Of a stretch of 64,000 nucleotides of DNA, positions 1-8,855 are shown piece by piece (position 1 is the first letter of the stretch; each line of letters opens with the position of its first letter). Both the position numbers and the translations under genes were made by a program. Below the pieces are notes generated by a model. It saw only the letters and a list, made by a program, of their open reading frames with translations. It was not told where the DNA came from and did not search any database. Source of the stretch: Stutzerimonas urumqiensis (GTDB lineage Bacteria > Pseudomonadota > Gammaproteobacteria > Pseudomonadales > Pseudomonadaceae); assembly GCF_003640395.1 (NCBI RefSeq), contig NZ_RBZQ01000002.1, forward strand, positions 310,001 to 374,000, read 5' to 3'.

Positions 1-2
1 TC

Positions 3-428
3 AGGACCGGGCTGGTGCTGGCGCGCGAGGGGGGATTTCTCCAGCGGCTACTGCCGGTCTTCCGGCTGGGCCTCGGCGGCCGGCTCGGCAACGGGCGGCA
101 ATGGATGCCGTGGATCCACCTGGACGATCAGGTCGCGCTGATCGACGCCCTGCTGCACCAGCCGCACGCCAGCGGCGCCTTCAATGCCTGTGCACCGGAG
201 CCGGTTCGCAACGCCGCCTTCACCGAGGCGCTGGGCCGACGCCTGCACCGGCCGACCCTGCTGCCGCTGCCCGCCCCGCTATTGCGGGTCGGTCTCGGTG
301 AATTGTCGGGGCTGCTCCTGGGTGGCCAGCATGCGCTGCCGGCGCGCCTGCAACTGGCCGGATTCGCCTTCAGGCATTCGCACCTGGCGACGGCGCTCGA
401 TGACCTGATCGGCCAGGCGCGTCGGTGA
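3..428 (+). CDS. TIGR01777-type NAD-dependent epimerase, C-terminal part
   Basis: This is the 3' part of an SDR-like epimerase of the TIGR01777 (YfcH/SulA-like) family; its start lies left of the window. Visible family signatures are the opening RTGLVLAREGG, then GLGGRLGNGRQWMPWIHLDD (substrate-side loop), FNACAPEPVRN, a RPTLLPLPAP stretch and a C-terminal GFAFRHSHLATAL motif. The NAD-binding Rossmann half is missing because of the window edge. The enzyme activity of the family is not settled. In pseudomonads, members of this family can sit near light-regulated genes, and here a LOV photoreceptor gene follows on the opposite strand, converging with an 17 bp gap. Family assignment is confident; any role in a light response is inference. 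Confidence 0.85.
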   Translation, partial: RTGLVLAREGGFLQRLLPVFRLGLGGRLGNGRQWMPWIHLDDQVALIDALLHQPHASGAFNACAPEPVRNAAFTEALGRRLHRPTLLPLPAPLLRVGLGELSGLLLGGQHALPARLQLAGFAFRHSHLATALDDLIGQARR

Positions 429-445
429 AGCGGACGCGCGCGGTG

Positions 446-889
446 TCAGCCCTTCGCCTCGAGCGCCTCGCGCAGGCGGCGGACCTCCGCCTCCAGCGCC
501 TCGACCCGTCGCAGCGCCTCGACCTCGGCGGTGACGTCCCTCTGGATGCCGATGAAATAGGTCAGCTGCTCGGCCTCGTTGAACACCGGCGTGAGCGACA
601 GCTCGTTCCAGAACAGCGAGCCATCGCGCCGGTAGTTGCGGATGATTTCACGGCAGGGTCGGCCGTCCTTGAGCGCCTGGCGGATCGCCGCCAGGGCCGG
701 CTGCTCCCGGTCGTCGCCCTGCAGGAAGCGGCAGTCGCGGTAAAGAATGTCATCGACCGCATACCCGGTCAGCCGCTCGAAGGCCGCGTTGGCATAGATG
801 AGGATGTTGTCCTCGCCCTCCTGCTCGGCCACCACGATGCCGTCGTTCGACGCCTCGATGACTCGTTGCAGCAGCTTGGCGTTGATCAT
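446..889 (-). CDS. Short LOV-domain blue-light photoreceptor
   Basis: The 147-residue protein is a single PAS/LOV core plus a C-terminal coiled-coil helix and has no output domain. It is the short-LOV type described as PpSB1-LOV in P. putida. The FMN-binding motif reads YRDCRFLQGDD, with the photoactive cysteine at residue 53. Further LOV signatures are NAAFERLTGY (about 34-43), NYRRDGSLFWNELSLTPV (about 85-102) and the YFIGIQRDVT glutamine strand. The C-terminal helix is rich in E, L and R and probably dimerises. The ATG at 889 follows an AGGGAAG ribosome site. It diverges from a MerR/LitR-type gene. In P. putida a short LOV protein is reported to work with a class II LitR regulator, so a light-sensing pair is likely here. 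Confidence 0.93.
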   Translation of the reverse strand: MINAKLLQRVIEASNDGIVVAEQEGEDNILIYANAAFERLTGYAVDDILYRDCRFLQGDDREQPALAAIRQALKDGRPCREIIRNYRRDGSLFWNELSLTPVFNEAEQLTYFIGIQRDVTAEVEALRRVEALEAEVRRLREALEAKG

Positions 890-1056
890 GTCGTTGTTCT
901 TCCCTCTGGCGGTGCGGCGATTCTAAAGGAGATTGCCGGCCACGGTGCGTCGCCGCAGCATGCGGCAATCCGTACGCCCTCTGTACAGGCCGGCCACGCT
1001 GTTACGCCCCGGCGCCTCGGCTACAATGCCGCCTTCGCTTCACCGAGTCCCCTCGC
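890..1056. promoter_or_regulatory. Divergent promoter region of LOV and LitR-like genes
   Basis: This 167 bp stretch separates two divergent genes. For the rightward gene a TACAAT box at 1022-1027 is a good -10, about 30 bases before the ATG. For the leftward gene TAGAAT (minus strand, 925-920) is a plausible -10. Neither has a convincing -35 at 16-18 bp, which would fit activator or MerR-type spacing. An 8 bp palindrome CTGTACAG lies at 981-988 and a CGTACG palindrome at 971-976; both are candidate regulator sites. The -10 calls are by eye and no binding data are implied. Confidence 0.45.
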
Positions 1057-2004
1057 ATGACCGCAGTCAACGGCGCCCAGCCGCTCGCCCCGCATGACCT
1101 CATCGACGAAGAGCTTTACCCGATCCGCGAAGTCGCACGGCTCACGGGGGTCAATCCGGTCACGCTGCGCGCCTGGGAACGCCGCTACGGGCTCATCCAG
1201 CCGGTCCGCACGCCCAGTGGCCATCGGCTCTACTCGCGCGCCAACATCGAGGCCGTGCGGCAGATACTCGACTGGACCGAGCGCGGTGTCGCCATCAGCA
1301 AGGTCGGCAGTCTGCTATCGCGCCTCGAGCCGGCGGCTCCCCTCGTCCCGGCGATACAGGCGAACAACCACAGCGAGACTGCCGACTGGCAGGCGCACCT
1401 GCGCCAGGCCACCGTTCGCTTCGACGAGGCCGAACTCGATCGGCTGTACGGCCAGTTGCTCAACCTCTATCCGCTGGCGACGGTCGTCCTCGAGGTGCTG
1501 CTGCCGGTCTGGAAGGCGACGCTGGACCAGTCCGGCTTCGGCGCGATGAGCGAATGGCTGTTCCTCGATGCGTTCCTGCGTCAGCGCACGTTCGCCCGAC
1601 TCCAGCTCGAACAACACCGCGGGCACGAGCCGGTGCTGCTCGCCACCCTGCCGGGCCAGGCGCGGGAATTCGAATCCCTGGCCGCCGGCCTGTTGCTGTG
1701 CAGCGAGACGGCCTCGGTGCGCGTGCTGCCCACCGAGCAGCCGCTCGACGAGCTCGCGCTGATCTGCGGCAAGCTGCAACCGCACGCCCTGGTGCTCTAC
1801 TCCAACCATGCCTTCGGCCCGGACTTCAAGCGCCAGCTCGATCGCATCGCCCCTGCCGTCGACTGCCCCGTCGCCCTGGCCGGCGAGGCTTGCGAGCTGG
1901 CCGCCGACCTGCTCGCCGGCAGCCCCATAGCCTGCCTCGGCCCCAGCGGCGCCGGTTCAGCCCGCCGGCTGGCCCGGTTCATCACCGGCCACCTCGACAC
2001 CTGA
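1057..2004 (+). CDS. MerR-family regulator, class II LitR-like (B12 motif lost)
   Basis: The 315-residue protein has an N-terminal MerR helix-turn-helix (about 20-65: YPIREVARLTGVNPVTLRAW, RRYGL, GHRLYS). It is followed by a helical bundle and a Rossmann-like domain that resembles the cobalamin-binding half of CarH/LitR photoreceptors. Class I members carry a W-x9-EH helix motif and a D/ExHxxG motif. Here the first reads W-x12-EW and the second region reads LPGQAREFES, so the B12-ligating histidines are absent. That is the class II LitR pattern, in which light is sensed by a partner. It is divergent from a short LOV gene, the likely partner. Likely role: light-dependent transcription control of nearby repair or membrane-lipid genes, some of which would lie left of the window. 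Confidence 0.85.
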   Translation: MTAVNGAQPLAPHDLIDEELYPIREVARLTGVNPVTLRAWERRYGLIQPVRTPSGHRLYSRANIEAVRQILDWTERGVAISKVGSLLSRLEPAAPLVPAIQANNHSETADWQAHLRQATVRFDEAELDRLYGQLLNLYPLATVVLEVLLPVWKATLDQSGFGAMSEWLFLDAFLRQRTFARLQLEQHRGHEPVLLATLPGQAREFESLAAGLLLCSETASVRVLPTEQPLDELALICGKLQPHALVLYSNHAFGPDFKRQLDRIAPAVDCPVALAGEACELAADLLAGSPIACLGPSGAGSARRLARFITGHLDT

Positions 2005-2058
2005 CACCGCCCCACCCACGCAGGTCCCTGAAAACAAAGCGCTACTGCCACAAGCCGG

Positions 2059-2088
2059 TTGTTAATCCAGCTCGCTAGTGGTCAAATA
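2059..2088 (+). promoter_or_regulatory. Probable tRNA-Arg promoter
   Basis: TTGTTA at 2059-2064 and CAAATA at 2083-2088 are separated by 18 bp and lie just upstream of the tRNA. Transcription would start about 5 bases before the mature 5' end. Called by eye. Confidence 0.45.
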
Positions 2089-2100
2089 AGCGCCCTCAAC

Positions 2101-2177
2101 GCATCCGTAGCTCAGCTGGATAGAGTACTGCCCTCCGAAGGCAGGGGTCGTGGGTTCGAATCCCGCCGGATGCGCCA
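2101..2177 (+). tRNA. tRNA-Arg (anticodon CCG)
   Basis: A complete 77-base cloverleaf. The acceptor stem GCATCCG pairs with CGGATGC, the discriminator base is G and CCA is encoded. The anticodon stem CTGCC/GGCAG encloses the loop CTCCGAA, giving anticodon CCG, which reads CGG. The T arm contains GGTTCGAATCC. No integrase gene or duplicated 3' end was seen downstream, so there is no sign that this tRNA serves as an attachment site here. Confidence 0.97.
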
Positions 2178-2473
2178 TCTTCTCCAAGTGCTTGCCAGGT
2201 ATGAATTGCCGCCAAGCGCTCCGGAATCGCTGGCGATCCCATGCCAGCACACCTTCCCCTATCGCCCAGAACCGCCACGGAACCTGCTATTTCCGTAGCG
2301 GCGTCCCGACATGGAAAAGATCGCCCGGCTGCTGCGTTTTGCCGCCGCGCCCGCGCGTCTTGCATCGCGGTCACTGCCGTAGCGCTATCGAGAGCCACAA
2401 AGCGTCTGTTAGCCGACCAGCGCCCTACCTCTCGCCGACCGACCTGCCACCACTTGAATTGCTTGCCGAAGCG

Positions 2474-2509
2474 CAAAAACGACTGACCCCGTCAACGACG
2501 GGGCCAGTC
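2474..2509 (-). terminator. Rho-independent terminator of glpD
   Basis: On the minus strand GACTG-x-CCCCGTC pairs with GACGGGG-x-CAGTC around a 3-base loop (2481-2509), followed by a GTTTTTGC run (2480-2474). It lies about 40 bases past the glpD stop. The 300 bases between the tRNA and this hairpin (2178-2473) hold no gene I can support. Confidence 0.88.
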
Positions 2510-2551
2510 AGCGATCCAGGAAGCCAGCGCCTCCCTTTTCATGCGCGACGC

Positions 2552-4084
2552 TCAGGCCGCATTGGGCTCGCGCGTCGACAGACGCTCGGCGAGATAGCGC
2601 TCCAGCCGCGTCCGTTCGTCCGCATTGAACACCAGCCCCAGCTTGGTGCGGCGCCACAGCACGTCGTCGGCCTCGCTCGCCCACTCCGCCTCGCAGAGGT
2701 AATCGACCTCTCGCGCATAGAGATCGGCGCCGAGGCATTCGCCCAGCCCGGAGATATCCCGGACCTCGCCGAGCAGCCGCCAGCTGCGCTGGCCGTAGGT
2801 CGTAGCCCAACGCGCCGCCAGCGTGGCGGGCAACCCGCGTACCTCACGCTGCAAGGCGTGCGCAAGCCCGCCCACGTCGGTGCCCATCTCTTCACCGCCC
2901 GGCAGTGGCGCATCGGCCGTCCAGGGCGCGCCCATCGTGGGGAAGTAGGGCTTGAGCTGGGCCATCGCCGACTCCGCGAGCTTGCGGTAAGTGGTCAGCT
3001 TGCCGCCGAATACCGACAGCAACGGCGCCGGGCCATCGGCCAGGGCGAGGGTGTAATCGCGCGTGATCGCCGAGGGGTTGTCCGATTCGTCGTCGCACAA
3101 CGGCCGCACGCCCGAGAAGCTATGGAGGATTTCCTCGCGCCGCACTTGATAGCGGAAGTGGTCGTTGACCACGCCGAGCAGGTAGTCGATCTCCGCCTCG
3201 GTAATCGCTACCTGGGCCGGGTCGCCGCGGTACTCGCGGTCGGTGGTGCCAATCATGGTGTAGCGATCGAGGTATGGGATGGCGAAGACGATCCGCCGGT
3301 CCTCGTTTTGCAGGATGAACGCATGCTCGCCCTCGTACAGGCGCGGCACGATGATATGGCTGCCCTGCACCAGGCGAATTCCGTAGGGCGAACGTTCCCT
3401 GAGCTGCTCGCCCAGAAGCTTCGCCACCCAGGGCCCGGCGGCGTTGACCAGCGCACGGCAGCGGATCGAATAGCGGCTGCCATCGGCGCGCTGCAGAGTC
3501 ACCAGCCAACCCTCGCCATCCTTGTGCGCTCCGACGCAGGCCGTGCGGGTCTGGATGTTGGCGCCCTTTTCCTGCGCGGCCTGAGCGTTCAGCACCACCA
3601 GCCGTGCATCGTCGACCCAGCAATCGGAGTACTCGAAACCGCGCTTGATCGACGGCTTCAGCGCACTGGCGCTGTCGAATTTCACCCCATGCGAGCCGGG
3701 CAGCTGCTCACGCTTGCCCAGGTGATCGTAGAGAAACAGGCCGGCCCGGATCATCCACGCCGGGCGCAGGTGGGGACGGTGGGGCAGCACGAAGCGCATC
3801 GGACGGACGATGTGCGGCGCCTTCCTGAGCAGCACCTCGCGTTCGGCGAGCGCCTCGCGCACCAGGCGGAACTCGTAGTGCTCCAAGTAGCGCAGCCCGC
3901 CGTGCACCAGCTTGCTGCTGGCGGACGAGGTGTGGCTGGCGAGGTCGTCGCGCTCGCACAGGAACACCGACAGCCCGCGACCGGCCGCATCGGCGGCAAT
4001 GCCTGCACCGTTGATGCCGCCGCCGATCACGGCGAGGTCGTACGCCTGAATCGGGTTATCGCCCGCCTGGATCGACTGAGCCAT
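2552..4084 (-). CDS. glpD: Aerobic glycerol-3-phosphate dehydrogenase
   Basis: GlpD is a membrane-associated FAD flavoprotein that oxidises sn-glycerol-3-phosphate to dihydroxyacetone phosphate and passes electrons to ubiquinone. The 510-residue length is normal. The N-terminal FAD Rossmann motif DLAVIGGGINGAGIA is at about residues 16-30, the family signature SSASSKLVHGGLRYLE at about 53-68, and a second conserved block SVFGGKLTTYRKLAE at about 360. The start ATG follows an AAGGAGG site (4094-4100). It is the last gene of the glp cluster, transcribed from its own promoter with GlpR-type operators, and ends at a strong terminator. Confidence 0.97.
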   Translation of the reverse strand: MAQSIQAGDNPIQAYDLAVIGGGINGAGIAADAAGRGLSVFLCERDDLASHTSSASSKLVHGGLRYLEHYEFRLVREALAEREVLLRKAPHIVRPMRFVLPHRPHLRPAWMIRAGLFLYDHLGKREQLPGSHGVKFDSASALKPSIKRGFEYSDCWVDDARLVVLNAQAAQEKGANIQTRTACVGAHKDGEGWLVTLQRADGSRYSIRCRALVNAAGPWVAKLLGEQLRERSPYGIRLVQGSHIIVPRLYEGEHAFILQNEDRRIVFAIPYLDRYTMIGTTDREYRGDPAQVAITEAEIDYLLGVVNDHFRYQVRREEILHSFSGVRPLCDDESDNPSAITRDYTLALADGPAPLLSVFGGKLTTYRKLAESAMAQLKPYFPTMGAPWTADAPLPGGEEMGTDVGGLAHALQREVRGLPATLAARWATTYGQRSWRLLGEVRDISGLGECLGADLYAREVDYLCEAEWASEADDVLWRRTKLGLVFNADERTRLERYLAERLSTREPNAA

Positions 4085-4108
4085 CGTCCCTTTCCTCCTT
4101 CGAATCGA

Positions 4109-4169
4109 ACCGAATGTTCGTTGATGTTCGTTTTCGAAAGACTCTAGCCCAGCTTTTTCCCTTCAGCCA
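4109..4169 (-). promoter_or_regulatory. glpD promoter with GlpR-type operators
   Basis: On the plus strand ATGTTCGTT occurs twice as a direct repeat (4114-4122 and 4124-4132). The second copy extends into the near-palindrome TTCGTTTTCGAA (4127-4138), close to the known GlpR operator pattern. Read leftward, a TAGAGT -10 (4146-4141) with a weak TGGCTG -35 (4169-4164) lies just upstream, so a bound repressor would block initiation or escape. Confidence 0.6.
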
Positions 4170-4230
4170 GTCCGTTCGGCTGAAATCATGCTCATAAATG
4201 AAAACAATCGGACGAGAAGCGAACCGACCT

Positions 4231-4986
4231 TCAGCAGAGGTGCAGCTCGACCTCATGCTCGCGCAGCAACTGCCGGAAGGCCTCCGGCGGCTCACTGTCG
4301 GTGAACAGCGCGTCGATCTGACCGAGGCTGCCCAGGCGGGTCATGGCGTTGCGGCCGAATTTGCTGGCGTCCGCGGCCAGGAAGACCTTGCGGGCGTTTT
4401 CCATGATCGCCTGGGAGACGCGTACTTCCTGGTAATCGAAATCCAGCAGGGTGCCGTCCTCATCGATGCCGCTGATGCCCACCAGCGCGTAGTCCACCTT
4501 GAATTGCTTGATGAAATCCGCCGTCGCCTGGCCGACCACGCCGCCGTCGCTGCGCACGCTGCCGCCGGCCAGCAGCACGTCGAAATCCGCCTTGCCGCAG
4601 AGCGTCTTGGCCACGTGCAGGTTGTTGGTGATGATCTTCAGCCCGCGGTGCTCGAGCAGTGCCTGGGCGATGGCTTCGGTGGTGGTCCCAATATTGATGA
4701 ACAGCGACGCATGGTCCGGCACCTGGGCAGCGATGGTCTCGGCGATGCGGCGCTTTTCATCGCGCATCTGCCCGGCGCGCATGCTGTAGGCCGTGTTCTC
4801 GACGCTCGAATCGTGCGCCGCGCCGCCGTGGTAGCGCCGCAGCAAGCCGCCTTCGGCGAGCTGGTTGATGTCGCGGCGAATGGTCTGCGGCGTGACGGCG
4901 AAGTGGGTCGACAGCTCCTCGATGCTGACGTAGCCGCGCTCGCGGACCAGATCGAGGATGTGCTGCTGTCGGGGCGCGAGACTCAT
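4231..4986 (-). CDS. glpR: DeoR-family glycerol-3-phosphate repressor
   Basis: The 251-residue protein has a DeoR-type winged helix at the N-terminus (about 6-56: [20 protein letters not shown], then [12 protein letters not shown]) and a C-terminal sugar-phosphate sensor domain ([41 protein letters not shown]). It should repress glpF-glpK and glpD until glycerol-3-phosphate binds. It lies between glpK (111 bp upstream) and glpD, on the same strand, which is the usual pseudomonad arrangement. The two operator regions in this window, upstream of glpF and of glpD, are its expected targets. Confidence 0.95.
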   Translation of the reverse strand: MSLAPRQQHILDLVRERGYVSIEELSTHFAVTPQTIRRDINQLAEGGLLRRYHGGAAHDSSVENTAYSMRAGQMRDEKRRIAETIAAQVPDHASLFINIGTTTEAIAQALLEHRGLKIITNNLHVAKTLCGKADFDVLLAGGSVRSDGGVVGQATADFIKQFKVDYALVGISGIDEDGTLLDFDYQEVRVSQAIMENARKVFLAADASKFGRNAMTRLGSLGQIDALFTDSEPPEAFRQLLREHEVELHLC

Positions 4987-5097
4987 GGGCGTGTCCTTCT
5001 CCGTGCGTGAAGGCCGAAGAATGCCGCACGCCCGGACGGGATGCCAGCCGCGGCGCCCGCCCCTTCTGCGCCGCGCGCCGACCGAGACGGGCGCGGT

Positions 5098-7486
<2,389 letters not shown>

Positions 7487-7546
7487 TGGATCGAAAGCCC
7501 GTGCTTGTTGTACTTGGAATACCGCGGCCAGCTACTGCTCGATGAC

Positions 7547-7605
7547 TGTTCGCAAACGAAAACTTAAATTCATTAAGCAACACTGTCAAAAGCAAAAACG
7601 AACTG
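7547..7605 (-). promoter_or_regulatory. glpF promoter with GlpR-type operator
   Basis: Read leftward, TTGACA (7589-7584), a 17 bp spacer and TAAGTT (7566-7561) form a near-consensus sigma-70 promoter. The sequence TTTTCGTTTGCGAACA (7562-7547) overlaps and follows the -10 and resembles the GlpR sites before glpD. An upstream AGTTCGTTTTTGC (7604-7592) may be a second half-site. Confidence 0.75.
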
Positions 7606-7837
7606 ACCGGGAACCGCTCGTCGGGCCTGCGGTTGCATCCGAGGTATCTGCGGGCCGAAAAGCGCAGTCGCCGGTGAACTGGTTTCCATCGGAATGCAAC
7701 GAGTTGGTTGCCTTTCGCAGGCGCTTGCTGGCGATCGGGCCATGCAGATGCCGGTGTGCCCGGATAGTCGGGATGGGCTTCGCCTCACCTATGTACCGAA
7801 GGCGCGTCTTGGTGTGAGCCGTGCGTCCGCGGCCCGG

Positions 7838-8037
7838 TTCGCCCGCAAGCGGGCTCCTACAGGGTGTGCTGAGTGCTGGCGCCGTTGGCGTAGGAACCGA
7901 GGCATACACCCGCCGCCGGGTGCACTCGCCCGGTGGTTTCGCATTAGTGGGGTCGCAGGCGGATTTTGAAAGCGGCGGAATCCGTAGGAGCGAGCTTGCT
8001 CGCGAACCGAAGCCAACGCCAACGCCAACGCCAACGC
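7838..8037. repeat. Two single REP elements and a GCCAAC microsatellite
   Basis: The 675 bp gap between glpF and the TetR gene holds no supported gene. It contains a REP element in inverse orientation (7838-7860, GCCCGCAAGCGGGCTCCTAC), a REP element in direct orientation (7984-8006, GTAGGAGCGAGCTTGCTCGC) and, straight after it, four perfect tandem copies of GCCAAC (8012-8035). A decayed inverse arm (CCAGCAAGCCGGCTTCTA) follows at about 8052. Together these look like an old, partly broken REPIN region. Confidence 0.75.
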
Positions 8038-8161
8038 GACGGCCGCGACTCCCCAGCAAGCCGGCTTCTATGGCTGGGCGTGACATCCAAATGCAACGGG
8101 GCGGCGGCGCCGGCCGGCCTTCAGCCCACGCCGGCCATTTCCGCGCCGACCGATCGAGCCG

Positions 8162-8824
8162 TCACGCCTGCAAGTAGCGCAGCACCGAGTCGCAGAGCAT
8201 CGCCTTCTGCCGCTGCGCTACTTCGGGGTGTTGCAGGTCGATCTGGAAGATCTCGCCGAAGGTATGGCGGTTGGAGTTGCGGTAGAAGCAGAACGAGCTG
8301 ATCAGCATGTGGACATCCAGCGCATTCAGGTGCGGGCGGAACACGCCCGCTGCCTGGCCGCGCTGAAGCACTTCGTCGAGCTGCGCCACGATGTGGCGGC
8401 TCAGCGTCCGGATCGTCGGCGACTGTTTCACGAACTGGCCGTGGTTGATGTTCTCGATGCTGACGATGCGGATGAACGACTGGTTGTTGGCGTGATGATC
8501 GAACGAGAACTCCACCAGCCGCCGGATCGCCTCGCGCGGCTCCAGCTCGGCCAGATGCAGGTTGCGCTCAGTGTTGCGGATGTCGCCGTAGAGCTTCTCC
8601 AGCACTTGCAGGTAGAGCTGCTCCTTGCTGTGGAAGTAGTAGTAGATCATCCGCTTGGAGGTGCGCGTACGCTCGGCGATGGCATCGACGCGCGCGCCGG
8701 CCAGCCCGTGGTGGACGAACTCGGCGATGGCCGCCTGGAGGATGTCCTCGCGGGTCTTTTCCGGGTTGTTCTTGCGCCCCCGGCGCGTTTCCTCGGGGGG
8801 CGTTATGTCACTGACCTGATTCAT
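8162..8824 (-). CDS. TetR-family regulator downstream of quiC
   Basis: The 220-residue protein has an N-terminal TetR helix-turn-helix (about 24-66: REDILQAAIAEFVHHGLAGA, VDAIAERTRTSKRMIYYYFHSKEQLY). A helical ligand-binding domain follows, with FIRIVSIENINHGQF in the middle. The start chosen is the ATG at 8824; an upstream in-frame opening overlaps quiC and is not protein-like. It lies 31 bp behind quiC on the same strand and probably regulates it in response to quinate, shikimate or a dehydroshikimate-type ligand. The target is inferred from position only. The leader just before the ATG is A-rich (AAGAACAA). Confidence 0.9.
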   Translation of the reverse strand: MNQVSDITPPEETRRGRKNNPEKTREDILQAAIAEFVHHGLAGARVDAIAERTRTSKRMIYYYFHSKEQLYLQVLEKLYGDIRNTERNLHLAELEPREAIRRLVEFSFDHHANNQSFIRIVSIENINHGQFVKQSPTIRTLSRHIVAQLDEVLQRGQAAGVFRPHLNALDVHMLISSFCFYRNSNRHTFGEIFQIDLQHPEVAQRQKAMLCDSVLRYLQA

Positions 8825-8855
8825 GTTGTTCTTGTCGTGCTCTCTCGAACGCCCA

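Noticed and set aside
2096-2476. Open frame on the minus strand through the tRNA, ending in a [10 protein letters not shown]-like peptide
   Set aside because: This peptide is the well-known antisense translation of a tRNA gene; the tRNA-Arg explains it.
2101-2520. tRNA-Arg as integration site of a mobile island
   Set aside because: No integrase, no repeated tRNA 3' end, and the adjacent glp genes are core metabolism.
2150-4147. A plus-strand open frame of 665 codons across the tRNA and glpD
   Set aside because: It begins inside a tRNA and is antisense to glpD.
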